A stretch of 64,000 bases of DNA from contig CM043962.1 in NCBI GenBank assembly GCA_014529385.2, positions 54,393,905 to 54,457,904 of the forward strand, written 5' to 3'. Positions 1-13,760 of this stretch are shown here, piece after piece (the stretch's first letter is position 1; every line of letters begins with the position of its first letter). Source of the stretch: Adiantum capillus-veneris. Its lineage: Eukaryota; Streptophyta; Polypodiopsida; Polypodiales; Pteridaceae. The position numbers were made by a program, and so were the translations under genes. The notes beneath the pieces were generated by a model. It saw only the letters and a program-made list of their open reading frames with translations, was not told the origin of the DNA and did no database searches.

Positions 1-2099
1 GTCTAATTGATGTACATCCCAACCAAAATGAGCTGCCAATGCACATAGAAAAAGCACAGTAGTCATACGACAAGTGGGAGCAAAAGTCTCTTCATAATCT
101 ATGTCTTTTTGTTGTGCATAACCCTTTGCAACAAGTCGAGCCTTATGGTGATCGATCTCACCATCCGGCTTGCGTTTCAACTTGTAAACCCACTTCGTAC
201 CAATGGCCTTTTTGCATGGAGGCAAATCACATAAAGTCCATGTGTCATTTTCTATAAGTGAATCATATTCTGATTGCATGGCAGCCATCCAATTTTTCAA
301 ATTCTGTGCTTCATCAAAAGGCATAGGCTCCTCAACATCATGTAAGCTAGACACAGCCAAAGCATAACAATTTGATGCATACGATGCATGGCAAGAGCCT
401 GAACGAGTACGACTAGACAAAGGTGCATCCAATTTACTGTCACGCAAAGTGTGCACCATCCATTTTGGCATACCTTTAGCCTGCTTATTTTTAGCCCTTT
501 CCTCATCAAGTACATCATGTACATCTGCATCAGTAATAGGCTAATCTATAACATTTTCAGAAACCCCCATAGGCTGTCCATTTGCCTCATTAGAACTTAC
601 ATTCGTATTTCCACCACTGAAAAGAGGCAACAAAGTGTCATAAATGTCCTGTGAGCTTACATTACTGTCTCTAGTACATGACAGCAAGGGCTGAATAGAA
701 TCTTCCACAAACACTACAACCTGTGAAACCAAAATACATTTTGTTTGCGAATATACATTTGATAGCCTTACCATCCAATTTTTTGTGATGTGTTTGTGGC
801 ACCAAAGCATATGCCAAACAACCAAAAACACGCATGTGCTCAATAGAAGGCTTTCTATCATGCCATGCTTCATATGGAGTAATAGACTACAAAGCTTTCA
901 TAGGACACCTGTTAAGTACATAAGTGGCACACATGATGGCCTCAAGCCAAAAAGAATGCGGCAAAGCTTGACTTTTGACCATACATCGTGCCATTTCCGT
1001 CAATGACCTGTTTTTCCTCTCAGCAACACCATTTTGCTGAGGTGTATAAGGTATTGTACATTGGTGTTTTATCCCACGACTAGCCAGAAATGCATTAAAT
1101 TCATGAGACATATACTCCCCCCCTCGATTTGAATGGAGGGTGCCCATAGTACATTTCGAAACATTTTCAGCCATAGCCAGAAATTGTTTGAAGCACATAA
1201 AAACTTCAGACTTTGCTTTAAGCAGAAATACCCATGCATGCCTGGAGTAATCATCAATGAAAGTCACGAAGTAAAGGTAATTGCCCAAGGACGGAGTTTG
1301 CATGGGCCCACAAACATCACTATGCACAAGCTGCAACCTGCAACCTGCATGTGGCCCAAACTGAACCATCCTTTGGAAACTTAGAATGCTGCATCTTACC
1401 CAAAATATAGCCTTCACAAACATGTTTGACGGGTGCTTCAAGAGGCGGCAACAAAGAAGAAACCATATTAGATTTCTGCAAACGCAGCAAACTGGTAAAA
1501 TTCAGATGACCAAAACGTGCATACCAAAGTTTTACATCTGAAATAGCCCTTGAATCTGCAGCAGCATTTGCAAAATTTTGTCCACACTTGTCATACAAAG
1601 TGAGCTTATACAGCCGGCCACGGCACAAAAGGCCAGATGCAACAATTTCATCACCAAAACTGAGATCATGAATTGTACATCTGTCATCCACAAATTTGAC
1701 TACAAGTCCAAGTCTAGCAAGTCCAGATACAGACAAGAGATTCTTCTTGATCCGAGGTACATAAAGTGCATCAACAAGTGTGAAGGAACTGCCATTTGTA
1801 GCAGTAAGCACAATCTTTCCAACTCCCTGAACCAGATAAGAGGCATTGTTGGCACAAGTGACTGAATTCCCATGAGGGACAGACTCGAGAGAGGTAAACA
1901 ATTCACGATGTGAGGTAATGTGCTTTGTAGCACCACTATCGAAATACCACACATGTGAATCTGCAGCAACTGACAAGCATGTATCATGGATAGCAGGATT
2001 GTAAGTGCACTCTGTGCTAAAAGCCCATTCTGCATCAACATTAGCATTACAGTCTCCTTTCACAAAAGACTCAACAATGGCTGCATTTGTAGTGGAACC
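1..2099 (-). pseudogene. copia-1 protease-integrase-RT relic
   Basis: The aspartic protease signature WYFDSGATKHIT lies near 1950. It is followed by a GAG-pre-integrase region and an integrase core: VHSDVCGPMQTPS, then the TPQQNGVAERKN motif near 1010-1060. The beginning of reverse transcriptase reaches the left edge. The order PR-INT-RT is diagnostic for Ty1/copia. Several breaks are present and the element is cut by the window. Confidence 0.85.
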
Positions 2100-3047
2100 A
2101 GCATTTGCAGTGGAACCACCCTCTTTCTTCTTAGCCTCTTTGGCCTTCAACTTAGGACACGACTTGATCAAGTGATCATTAGCTTTACAATAATGGCAAC
2201 GCATCTTCTTTTTTCCCTTATCACCAGAATTGCCAGACGAAGTGCTGACAGCAGAAGCATTAGGAGCAGAATTTTTGCCACTCGTAGCAGAACCATAAGA
2301 CGTGGCTGCATTGTTGTTACCACCCTTTCTTTGAGAATCAATAAAAGCATGTCCAACTGCACGCTGTCCAGTCCTGTTTTTTTTGGAAAGTGACTCTTGT
2401 AATAGCAATGTGCATAATGCATCAAACTTGAAAATTTCTAGATTTCCTTGGGTCATAAGTCTCTAAGTACCAGCAAAAGTCTGGTAGGAATTTGGTAAGG
2501 CATCAAGAACAGTCTGCACAAGGGAACTGTCTGAAATGAATTCACCTACAGAAATAAGTTTCTCATTGATATCCTTGACACTAGCAAGAAAAGTGTCCAT
2601 ATCATCTTCCTCATGCATAATCTTCGACTCCAACTCTTTACGTAGCAAAGCAATTTTAGCCTCATTGCGACTTGCATAAAGACTTGCTAGAATATCCCAA
2701 GCCTATTTTGTAGATTTTGCTGAACGAATGTGAGGAACAATGGTGCGCTTCACAGACAACGCAACCAATGCATGAGCCTGCGCATCCTTTACATCCCAAC
2801 GAGCTTGTTCTACCGTAGGCAAAACAACTCTAATAGCAGCAATCCTTGCAGCAAGACCTGCAACATCCTCAACATTGCCTGCATCCTCAGAACCAGGGCG
2901 TACATCAATGCCCTGCACAATCTTCCAGACGCCCTTTGACACAAGAATGTGTTGCATGATATAAGCCCACATAGGGTAATTGTCCCCATCCAACTTGTCC
3001 TCAGCAGCAAACATCTTGAACACATCTGTGTTGTTGTTGTCAGCCAT
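2100..3047 (-). pseudogene. copia-1 gag relic
   Basis: The minus-strand gag begins MADNNNTDVFKMF and continues with the copia gag N-terminal pattern (KLDGDNYPMWAYIM). It reaches a CCHC zinc knuckle, CHYCKANDHLIKSC, near 2170-2210. The downstream linker is rich in Ser, Asn and Lys. The reading frame is broken, so this is a fossil. Gag would form the particle and bind RNA. Confidence 0.85.
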
Positions 3048-3408
3048 GGTAAATGTTGCACCTAATGTGAAAACTATCCAAAATACGAGAAATGGAGCGG
3101 GAACAACACGTGCTATATAGCACAAACCGTAGAAGACTGTAAGGCACCTATTATGCAAAAAATGACACTAATAGAAATTCTGCACAAAATGACAAAATAG
3201 CCTGTGCAGTACTGCTTGTAGTGGAAATAGAGGCCGAAATGAGCTCGAATAAAAAATTTGAGCAGACTGTGCTCTACCAGTTCACCCAAACTTTTTGTCG
3301 ACCTGCAAACACTTGCCACATGTCACTGAAATTGGAGAAAGTGAGCAAGCATGTACTGGAGCAGCTGGCGACTAAGCCCGGGAGGATGCAACCTACTCTG
3401 ATACCAAT

Positions 3409-3621
3409 TGTTGGAATTAGGGTTGTAGAGAAATGCACACAGCTTGGAGAAGACGAAGGAAGCTCAAGGCACACAATAGAGAGTGTGTTACTTAGTATGC
3501 AATGGAAAGACAGATAGCCCTAGAGTGATGGGCGTATATACAATGCACGGGGGAAAAAACCTCCTAAAGAGGGAAAAAATGTCCCGACGGTCCTAGTGTG
3601 TTCACACACATCACTACCACA
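3409..3621 (-). repeat. 5' LTR of copia-1
   Basis: The segment starts TGTTGGAATT on the plus strand and ends near CACTACCACA, giving TG...CA ends of about 213 bp. The outer limit is uncertain by about 10 bp. Next to it, at 3393-3405, is the complement of TGGTATCAGAGTA, a match to the initiator-methionine tRNA primer site used by many plant copia elements. This fixes the LTR/internal boundary. Confidence 0.75.
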
Positions 3622-4475
3622 TGTATATGGTAACAAAAGACCCTTAGGAGTGCTTGAAACAGTGATAGTTAGTTCCTGTGGAACTGATTATCAACATACT
3701 TTTGCAATAGTGGACTTTGGAAAGAAACTTAACTATGAAATCATCTTGGGAAGACCATTCATGCGACAAGTACAACTCATTCAGGATTGGGAAAACAACT
3801 ACTTGTATTTGAAGCAAGTGGGATCAATCACAAGGGTTAATTTGAAAGATCACACTTACAAAGATGTAATGAAAACACCCATTTCAAGACTTTGACTCAA
3901 TCTCTTCAGCTGAATCAAATCTTCCATCTTGGTTAAACAAAGACATGCCTATTTGGATGTGTGGAGCCTGAGAAAATGGGAGTTTAAAACGAGAAGAATG
4001 TATTTTAGAAAGGGATTGCATAGATGAATCATATGTACCAGAACCCTTTCCGGAGCATTTGCTTGAGCTATTTGAGTGGACTCAAATTTTGGCAACAATG
4101 GATGTGTGTGTGAATACGTCTATGCCTACTCAATGTTGCAATGAGGATGGCTATGACATAATTCCCATACAAATTATTTTGACCATTCACATTGAAGATG
4201 AAGTTCAAGATTCCAAGGACTTACTGAAAGCTCAACAAGTATTTTTATACCTCTATTATGATGCCACAGACGAGTTTGAAAAACATTTTGCTACATCTGA
4301 TGATTCGGGGTCAGAAAAAGAACATGTGAGAGACAAACTACTCATGAAAGGAGGAGAGGAAAAGTTTTTTCACTTTCCAAACTAGAAAAGAAGAAGACAG
4401 AAATGGTATAGAAGAAAAAGAGACACCAAAAACTTGAAACCTAGACATATGCCATCAGTTTCTAGTAGAACACGG
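3622..4475 (+). pseudogene. Element C protease-region relic
   Basis: The segment 3660-3895 encodes the C-terminal half of a retropepsin: the strand around FAIVDFGKKLNYEIILGRPFM, with the ILGRPFM motif that closes plant Ty3 proteases. Next comes a linker with an acidic stretch at 4059-4385. The N-terminal half, with the catalytic Asp, was lost at the copia-1 boundary. Decayed. Confidence 0.7.
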
Positions 4476-6072
4476 TGATAGCCGTTCTTCGGCTCTCCAT
4501 AATTGCCATAGTAAGTTACTCCACCCTACCAAATTCACCCAAACGCTATGGCTATCCCTACCATTTCACTGTACATAGGCGTGTGTGAGTTAGGGGGCTT
4601 TTCCCATATCTTCTTAAAAACCCTTAGCTAGCTAGTCACTGGGCTAGTTGAGCCAAAAAAATAAAAAAAAATAAAAAAATAAAAGTATATTATGGCCTCT
4701 TTGTGTGTAAATATTTCATTGTATATATGGCCTAAATATAGGGATTTTTTATAATTATTTTGGTATTTTATTTAAATATTTCTACTTAGGTATGTGTTTT
4801 ATTAAACCTATGTACACCTTCTTTCATCCTCTTACACCATAATTATATTTTTTTGCCAATATGTGTATACTCTAACCTCATATTTTTCCTTTATACAAAT
4901 CACTCCCACATTTTCACCCTCACCCTCGTGAAAACAAAAAACTGATTTCTACTCATTGGTTACATTTATTATATTATTTACTTGCATACCTTTTCCTCTT
5001 TCACCCAAAATAATTCAAGGAGGGACCATATCATATGATTCCAATATCTTTCCATATCCATAACTCCTCCATATTTTTATTATTATTTTTACTCATTATT
5101 CTAACACCATGTGCTCATTGAGCTAAAGTCCATGAATAGTCCATACACTAGTCCCACCATGTATATATTTCTTTATTCACCAATAATCCTCCTCCATGCA
5201 TGTGTCAAGGGCAACTTGGATGCTTTGTATTATGATATGACAAAGGAGGGGCTCACTCTTGGATGCATTGTACAAATTCAACAAAGGAGGGGTCCACTAA
5301 AAGACTTTTGCAAGCATAAAAACAGGCTTTTTGGTGAGAATTTTGGCACCTATCTCCACTCCGAATTTGGAGCAGTGGTCAAAAGAGAAAATGTAGCCCA
5401 CGCTCTAAATAATCACCTCAAATTTTTTTATGATTTTTGGAGATACCAGCGGTGAGCTATGATTTTTTGAGTGGACCCCAGTCTGCCCACTTTTCTCACA
5501 AGTAGCCCTTAGTCTTCTCTCACCCTTCCACACACCTACTCACTCTTACACATCCCTCCCTCTCCTTCCCTCACTCAAACCTGCAATTTCCATGGCTTCT
5601 CCCACCCTCTTCACCATTACCCTTCTCTCTCATCCCTATAGTTCTTTTATGAACCTCTACATACATACACCCTCTCCATGTCTCTCTCTATTGCTTCTAT
5701 GTTACAATTTCAATATCTAAAATTCAGCATCTTAACCATGATAACTTCTGCAAATTGAGGATTTTTCATCAACAAATCCTCTTTTCATCGTGGTGGTCAA
5801 CCGTGGCGGCGGCGTAAAGAAGTGAAGAAGAAGAAGAAGACCAGCGGTCATTTTTTCCACAATCTACACAAGGGTGAGTTCAAGCTTCTTCAAAGCTTCA
5901 CCATCTCAATGATTCTCTTTTAATTCACCCCTCTTCCTTCATCAAATCAACTCACTCTACCCATTGTAAATGTAACATTAACCTTCTAGTGATTACTAAC
6001 GACTAACATACTAACACAAAATAGCATTGACCTAACCATAAAAGACACCTCACCTCAAGACATGTATAGTAA

Positions 6073-6129
<57 letters not shown>

Positions 6130-7152
6130 CTTCCTTAAAACTTACTTTCACCTTATCTACCATCAATAATGCTCTCTTTTGAGCCCACACCCATGACTCA
6201 AGCAGACAAAGAAGGCCCGCAATGTTTTGATATTCAAAAAAATCATAATCCTAATTTGTTAGCTTGTAAATTAGGATTTTCAATAATCTTAATGAGGGGT
6301 CTCCAACCTATAAATAGGCCCCTCTCCTTCTTGTAAAACAAGCTCCAACATCTCACATAGCACCCCAACACTCTATGCGTGAGGAGAGACTTAGGTGTAG
6401 CAACCACTTGTGAGCTTCACTCTTGGTGTGAGAGAAGCCTTCAAGCTACACATTGCAAGTGAGAGAGCGTGAGTTCCACAAATCTCAAAACCACTATTTT
6501 ACATGCTCCTTCATCATCAATAAATTGAGGTTTGGTGCATCAAAGGCGTGATTCGACGTTTAAATCTTCGTCCTTCCATTTGTGCAATACGGTTTGGTAA
6601 ATTCAAGGTGACTTGTGTATTTTGAGTTTTATCGGTTGATCTTGATTTTAGAAAGTGTTTTAGTGTGTTTTCCATTGCCAGTTTTGTGTCCATTGTAAGA
6701 GGGTATTGTGGTGAGAGGTCTCCCACACCCTAAGACAGTGTGTGTGTGTTTTGGCAATGATTAGCAATCACTAAGCATTGAGTGAGTTTTGTACAAGTTC
6801 TACGATAGCATCATAACGAACCATCTCCATTTGCAAGTCACAAATACGGTATTATGCAAGATCCTTTTCTCTCTCTCTTCCCTTTGATCTAGATCTCTCT
6901 GGTCCAGTTTGTGTGTCTTGGTGTGAGGTTGTTTGTGTGCGTTGTGTGGTGCATCTTCTTGGTTGTGCCAAAATCTCTCTTGCGTCCTAGTTCGCATACC
7001 ATAACTAGGTGGTGCCCCTATCTTGTTTTGGTTTGGCTGTGGGTTTGTTGTTGTGTTGTGCTTGTGGTTGCCCCAGCCCCAATTGAGCAGCACGGGAGCC
7101 TTGAGGGGTGTTTAGAGGTCGCCTCTCTTGTTGCCCGCCCCGGACCGCCTCA
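4476..7152 (+). repeat. Solo LTR of the A/H family
   Basis: The 2,677-bp LTR starts TGATAGCCGTTCTTCGGC and ends CGGACCGCCTCA. It is flanked by ACGG on both sides (4472-4475 and 7153-7156). No internal region adjoins it, so the copy was reduced to one LTR, presumably by LTR-LTR recombination. It matches the LTR at 58583-61267 closely along its whole length. A TATAAATA box lies at 6309-6316 and a CT microsatellite at about 6075-6128. Confidence 0.9.
6309..6316 (+). promoter_or_regulatory. TATA box in solo LTR
   Basis: TATAAATAGGCC sits about two thirds into the LTR, at the same place as in the LTR at 58583. It is the likely core promoter element at the U3/R border. Confidence 0.6.
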
Positions 7153-8053
7153 ACGGTTTTTGATGCAGATAGATGCACATGATTGTGTCAAAGACAAAAT
7201 CACGGGTAGATATCTTTCAGAAAACAAACAAGGAACATTAAAGATATCAAGGAAAGCAAGAAAGGAAACTCAATCAAAACCTAAACCCCAGGATGATGAT
7301 TCATCCATGATCCGAGTTGAACAAAAGAAGAAATATCAAGAGTTAAAGAAAGCTCTAAAGGAGATGTATACCACTAAAATAGAAACAGCAGAAGAAGAAA
7401 GTAAAGATGTATGTTCCATCCCAGTACAAAAAATATACTCTACAAGACTGAAAGATCATAGTCAAACAACCTGTCAACAAGGAACTAAGATAATAGAGTG
7501 AGTCCTATGAAGGACCTGAAAATGCAAAGAAGATAGATCTAGCTGAACTAGAAGAAGAGCCTAGACCTGCTTATATTGCAAATGAATTGACTGAAGAATA
7601 AGAAGAGCTTTTGTTAAGCTTACTAAAAGAATTTTGATATATTTGCTTGGTCGTATAAAGACCTCAAGGGAGTTGATCCAGAAATCTTTCAACATACCAA
7701 GTCTATGAGAGATGATGCAAAACCAAGTAGACAACGTCCATATACTTATAATGAAACATTTCCAGAAAGATCAAATAAGAGATAGAAAAGCTCAAACAAG
7801 CTGAATTCATTTATGAAATTGAACACACAGATTAAGTGTCTCTGATTGTGGTGGTACCCAAGAAAAATGGAAAATTAAGAGTGTGTGTCGATCTCAAAAA
7901 GGTAAATGTAGCCACCATTAAAGACAACTATCCTCTTCCAATCACCAAGCATGTTTTAGAACGAGTTGCAGGAAAAGAAGCTTACAGATTTCTAGATGGA
8001 TTTTCGGGGTACAATCAACTTTTGGTTGATCCCAAAGATCACCATAAAACTAC
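7153..8053 (+). pseudogene. Element C pre-RT and reverse transcriptase start
   Basis: The region 7164-7500 is a Lys/Glu-rich linker. The segment 7836-8053 encodes the first RT motifs: VVVPKKNGKLRVCVDLKKVN and then FLDGFSGYNQLLVDPKD. The RT is interrupted by element A at 8054 and its relic continues at 28196. Decayed. Confidence 0.8.
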
Positions 8054-8224
8054 TGAGGCGGTCCGGGGCGTGCAACAAGAAGAGTGGCCTCTAAGCACCC
8101 TTCTAGGCTCCTGTGCTGCTCAATTGGGTTGGGGTTGGAAAAAACAACAAACACACACACAACCCACAACCTAACCCTACACAAATTTGGGGCACCACCT
8201 AGTTTTGGATGCGAACTAGGACGC

Positions 8225-8314
<90 letters not shown>

Positions 8315-10702
8315 CGGGCTGCTTTAAAATGTATCGACAGTGATCAAGCAAACACAATTATACATGTAAGAAAGAGAGAGAAGGGGAAGGGGGTGTTTGT
8401 TGCATTAATACCTTCTTACAAATCTATCATGACCAATCAAAGTGAGATTAGTATTTTTTCAACATATCTTGAGTAAATTACACCACAACAGACAACAAGA
8501 AAAGCCACCCCAATCACTGTCTTAAGGCCAGGAAAGTCCTCTCCACCCTGTCGCTCTCTTACAGTATGTGGGATTTATGGCTAAATTGGTGATAGCACCC
8601 AGAGACAAGCTGTCAAGAACTTAAATAAAACACCAAGACACTTACACATCATTGTTATCCATGACTTCACGTTGGAAGAGAGACAAAGTATCCATGCTTA
8701 GTCCAAATCCACCCTCCTTGATTCAGCAAATGTTGGGCTTACACTAGTAAGAGAAATGATAGATTTCCTACTCTCAATTGAATGATCACTCTCTCTTACA
8801 ATGGCATAGAGCTCCCTTGCTAATCACCCCTAATACAACACATGCATATGCATAAGCCAATGAGCTTCCACTCAAGAGATCCTTCTCAAGAGGTTGAGCT
8901 TGGCTTCTCAAGCTATAGCATAGTGCTCTTGCTTATGGCTCCCCCCTTTTGTGCTAGCTACACCCTCCTTTTATAGAAATTTTGAGGGCTAGGGTTACTC
9001 CTCTAACCATGGTTGGGTTAGATTTTCATCACTTATCTAATTTCTTTCGCTTGGAATTATCAAGAAGTTGGTGTGGATAGATGACGAAGAGAGAGAGGAG
9101 AGAAGTGGAGGTGATAGGACTTTTCATAGTAGGTTAGTGTTAGTAAAATTGTAGAGTTAGTATTTTTATTGATTTACAAATGGAATTGGATATTTACAAT
9201 GGGAGTATCCAAGTAGGATACAAATAAGGAAGAAAAAACTCTTAATAGGTAAGAAAATATGGATTTCTTACAATGTTGATGCTCCAAGTGTCTTGAATAG
9301 GGTCAATTTTGACGTTTGTTGACGGTCCACTAGCTTTGACGGTACGGTTTTTCTCCACTCTTGACCTTCCTTGGGAGCCAAGGTAAGTGAACATGAGTAA
9401 TCAATCACCATGATGCTGTCTTTCAAGAGAAGAGGCTGAATTTTGTGGTTTTTTTTATAGATATGGGTAATATGGATGAGGAAAAATGAGACTAGGTGGT
9501 CAATTTTGGAATGGAAGTGTGTGTAGGAGACATGAGTTCACCAAGGTTTCTCTTATTCTTCAAGGTTGAGAAGAAGGTGAGTAGGGTGCAGAGATGAGTG
9601 GTGAGAGAGGTGGGATGATGAGTGGAGAAGTGTGTGTGAAAGAGGAAAATGATAAAGTGGAAGAGGGAGTGTGGCTGCATAGCATGGGCAAACTGGGGTC
9701 CACTAATAAAATCATAACTCACAGCTCGCAGCTCAAAAAAATATGAAAAAATTTGAGGTAAAATTTCAGCCTACGAGCTACAACTTTGGTTTGTATTACC
9801 TTTTCAAATTCGGAGAGCAAGTGATCTTTAAAAATTCAGAAAAACAGACTTTTTTTTTCCACTGCACAAAGTCCTTGTGGGGTCCTTCTTTGGATGATTC
9901 TTTTGAATACCTCCAAGAGTGAGCCCTCAATAGTGCATGCATGCATGCCACATACCCTTGACCTTATTTGGTAGGTCTATAATTGAAGATATTGTTGAGA
10001 TCATGATATAAGTGAATAGTACAACTAAGAAAATCAAATATTGAGGGGTCTAAAAAATATGTACATGTCAAAAATAAATAATATAGGTGGAAAAAATATA
10101 AAGGGGTCAAAATAAATCTCTCTCATTATAAGTCTACCATAAAAAGATGAATATTTTTGGTCGTCTAATTTATGAGAGTAATAGAGAATAGATGTAAGAA
10201 GGAAAAAATCACCATAGTGAAAAAATATACACATAAATAGAACTAGTTTTGTTGGATTTTTGTTGGGATGGAGTTACACCGAAAATAAGAGAATCTTGTA
10301 TGAAATTATTTTTATATGAAATAAAGAGTATGCAAAATGGTAAGAAAAAATATGGTAATGGTGAGTCAATGTACATAGCATAAATAACACACCCTAGGTA
10401 GACATATTTAAATAAATATCAAAATAATTATGAAAAATCATTTTATTTAGGCCCTATATACAATGAAATGTTTACACACAAATGGGTCATAATATACTTA
10501 TTTTTTTATTTTTTTTATTTTTGTTGGCTCAACTAGCCCAGTGACTAGCTAATTGAGGGTTTTTAAGAAGATATGGGAAAGTCCCCTAACTCACACACAC
10601 CTATATACAGTGAAAGGGTGAGGGTAACCACAGTGTTTGAGTGATTTGATAGGGTGAGGTAACTCACTATGAAAATTACAGAGAGCCGAAAAACGGCTAT
10701 CA
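8054..10702 (-). repeat. 3' LTR of element A
   Basis: The LTR (plus strand) starts TGAGGCGGTCCGG and ends ACGGCTATCA. It is a reverse-oriented relative of the LTRs at 4476 and 58583 and pairs with 25401-28195. It contains an AG microsatellite (about 8226-8312). A TATAAAAG box reads on the minus strand at 8968-8975. Part of the LTR body has diverged clearly from the 4476/58583 pair. Confidence 0.9.
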
Positions 10703-10717
10703 TTAGCCCTCCCCCAG
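10703..10717 (-). other. Polypurine tract of element A
   Basis: On the minus strand the sequence reads CTGGGGGAGGGCTAA directly before the TGATAGCC start of the 3' LTR. This is the expected plus-strand priming site. Confidence 0.7.
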
Positions 10718-10730
10718 GATGATGGTATCT

Positions 10731-13700
10731 TCAGGTACCATCATAAAGCATCTTTTCCAAAGAGAGTGCTTCAGTGTCCTCGACAAGCTCTTCATTGTTT
10801 GGCCCCTTGGAATTTTGGTTTGAGTTACACTCATGCTTCACAGAACAATACTTACATGAGAGAGCTGCCTTTTGACAGATCTTTGGTAGATCCTTTGGTA
10901 GAAGGCGACTCAAATAAAGCTTCAAGCGATACCCGTTTACCTTCTTGGAGTGCTCTTTCCCATTCAAGTCCATAAGTTGATAGTAACTTGAATTGAAAGC
11001 CTTCTTGACTATGTATGGCCCTTGCCATCTAGTTTCAAACTTGGTATCAAAACGATTATCGAGTCGATTGTCATACCTTAGCACAAGATCTCCTTCATTG
11101 ATGCCTTTGACCTTCAGTTTCTTGTCAAGCTTTTCCTTCGTATGTGTGGCTTTCCTCTTGTAGCACTCGTATGCTACTTCTCTTTTCCACTCAAGCTCAA
11201 CTAAAGTAAGAATTTGATCCATCCATGCTTCTTGATCATCTTGTGCTGCTTTGCCATGAAGTCGCATTGTTGGAATGTTGAGCTCAATTGGTTGTAAAGC
11301 CTCTTGACCATAGACCAAGTGAAATGGTGTAAACTCCGTGGCTTCCCTATATGTGGTTCGATACGCCCACAAGGCACCATCCAAGAAGTCATGCCACTTT
11401 TTCTTGTTTTTCACCATCTTTCTAATGATGCCTGCAATGACACCATTAGCTTTTTCTACCAAACCATTTAATTGGGGATGGTAGGGTGTACTATGCCGAT
11501 GTAGAATGTGAAGTTCTTCACAGACTTCTATGAGCAAGCCCTTTCTAAACCCTGGACCATTATCAGAAACAATCTCCAAAGTTGTGTCAAATCTACAACA
11601 AATGTGAGTGTAGACAAATTTTCCCATTGTCCTCTCATTTACCTTTGCCACACTTTGTGCTTCAACCCACCTAGTCATATAGTCTACAGCAACTAGAATG
11701 TAGAGTTTACCATTTTTTGTCCTAAGCAGAGGACCCATAGCATCAATGCCCCACTTTTCAAAGGGTCCATTTTCAAGCACGATTTGCCTTGGACCATAAA
11801 CCAATCTTCTATTCCCATTTACCTGACAATTGTGACAACTTTTATACCAATGTTGGACATCTATATGCAGACTTGGCCAAACATACCCCGCAAGCAAAAT
11901 CTTCTTCACAGTTAACTCTTGGGCAAAATGACCACCACATGCCTCTTCATGAAAACCTTTTAGAATGGCTGGAATTTCCTTGATAGTTGGTACTCTTCTG
12001 CACACTTGATCCTTCCCTCTTTTATAGAGGGATCCTTCTAGGAAGAGATACGCGCTTGCCTTCTTCATGAGTCTCCTCTTCTGAGCCTTTATGAAGTCTT
12101 GTGGAAACTCACCCTCCAAAATGTAGCTAATAATGGGAGTCAATGACTCCAATCCCTGGTATCTCGGTTGCTTGAAAGTTGCTGCCACCATGATGACCTG
12201 CACTTCTTTCTCAACACATGTAACTACTTGCTGTGCAAGTAAATCAACATCTTCATTTTGTTTCCTAGGAATATGATATAGTTGCACTTCTTCAAATTGA
12301 TTAAACAATCTACAAATGGCATGAACTTTTGTCCTTAGGCTTTCATTCTTGCATGCCCAAATGCCTAAAATTTGCTTCACAATGAGAAGTGCATCCCCTT
12401 TTACCATGAGACATTGTATACCTTGGCCAATGCATATCTTTAAACCATGAAGTAGTGTGTCGTATTCTGCTTCATTGTTGCTAGTTGAACCTGGTAGATT
12501 GACCTTCTCTTTCATGACCACCTCTTCACTTGGGTTGAGCAACACTAGCCCTCCCCCTTCTTTTCCTGTGGCTCGTCAAAAAGATCCATCAAAGAACAAG
12601 GTAAAAGCATTAGGAATACTTTTAGGTGGTGGCAATGGTAGGGTCTTTACTTCAGGCACCTTAATCTCCTTCTCATGTAACCTATAAGTAAGGATCCCTG
12701 CCAATTGTGCACGCACACTATCTTCTACCTTGAAAGAGTATTGGAACTCTTGCAATTCCATAATCCACTTTGAGATCCTAGTGCTAAGATTCATTTCAGA
12801 TGACACCCAAGGGAACAAATTTTCTGCAAAGTGAGAATTACAAAAGGTTTTGGTAGCAAGTAGGATCTAAACTTTCTCACCTCAAACATGAGAGAAATCA
12901 TCATGAGTTCTCCTTCTGTGTAGCCTCTCTCCAAGGCATTCATGACCCTACTAGCAAAGTACATGGGTCGCATCCTAGTACTATCAGGATCTTGTTGTAG
13001 CAAAACCGCACCAATTGTTTCTTTCCCAACACTAGAGCTAACAAAGAATGTGTACTCCCAACAAGGAGGCATGAGTGTTGGTAGCTTTGATAGGATGACT
13101 TTAATTTTACAAAAGTACTCTTCAAGCTCATCAGACCATGCAAATTCTACTTGTTGTGTCAACTTTTGCAAAGGGTGAAGCAACTCTGAACCTAAGTGAA
13201 TGAAGCGTGACATATACTTCACCTTTTGAATGAATGAGATGACCTCTTTGATATTCTTGGGTGATGGGAGCTCAATAAGAGCCTTTGCCTTTGAAGGATC
13301 CACCTCAATGCCTTTATAGGAAACCTTGTGAGCAAGCAAGATCACTTCATCCTCACCTATGTGACACTTGTCAGGGTTGAGTTGACCTCCCATGTCATAG
13401 AGCTTCTTTAAACCTTCTTCTACCCTTTGTAGATGCAATGATTTTGATCTATAAATGAAAAAATCATCAATAAAAACCCTAATGGACTTTCCAAAGAATG
13501 CTTGAAACACCATGTTCATGAAGCGTTGGAAAGTTGTAGGAGCATTTGTCAGGCCAAATGGCATGACTCTAAAAGCATAACAACCCCAAGGAGTGATGAA
13601 GGTTGTTTTCAACTGATCTTTCAATGCGATACCTATTTGAAAGTAACCCGAGTAGCCATCACACACAGTGTACTTCTCATGACCAGCTACCTCATTTAGT

Positions 13701-13755
13701 ATATCATCCTGAATGGGAGAGGAAAGTGATCTCTTTTTGTTGCCTCATTGAGTGG
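10731..13755 (-). pseudogene. Element A RT (part), dual RNase H and integrase
   Basis: Minus-strand coding pieces cover 13666-12791, 12818-12576 and 12545-10731. The RT palm is visible (VCDGYSGYFQIGIA, and FIDDFFIY in the catalytic Asp-Asp position). A Ty3 RNase H follows. The 604-residue C-terminal piece starts with an archaeal-type RNase H (SNNEAEYDTLLHGL near residue 23, VKGDALLIVKQ near 48). It continues to an integrase zinc site (H...H...CHNC, residues about 200-245) and a DDE core (WGIDAMGPL near 266, SDNGPGF near 327). The C-terminus has the GPYIVKKAF-type tail and no chromodomain that I can recognise. A few breaks. Confidence 0.88.
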
Positions 13756-13760
13756 ACGGT

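Larger units (their letters stand above)
1..3621 (-). mobile_element. Ty1/copia LTR retrotransposon copia-1, cut by window edge
   Basis: Reading on the minus strand, the order is 5' LTR (right end), primer-binding site, gag, protease, integrase and the start of reverse transcriptase, which is the Ty1/copia order. The 3' part lies beyond position 1. The copy is decayed, with several breaks. Its right end abuts protease-coding sequence of an older Ty3 element on the plus strand, so it appears to have inserted into that element. Its target-site duplication cannot be checked because the left end is outside the window. A related fragment of the same family is at 37606-38997. Confidence 0.9.

Noticed and set aside
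5111-5455. 114-residue ORF in the A/H LTR, present again at 59210-59554
   Set aside because: The two LTRs are nearly identical at DNA level, so the shared ORF carries no independent evidence. The more diverged LTRs of element A do not keep it.
6911-7501. 196-residue ORF starting in the solo LTR
   Set aside because: It runs across the LTR boundary into the linker of element C, so it is an accidental join of two unrelated sequences.
8084-8476. ORF with a long Arg-Glu repeat (also 25459-25806)
   Set aside because: It is the AG microsatellite of the LTR read as codons; there is no other coding signal.
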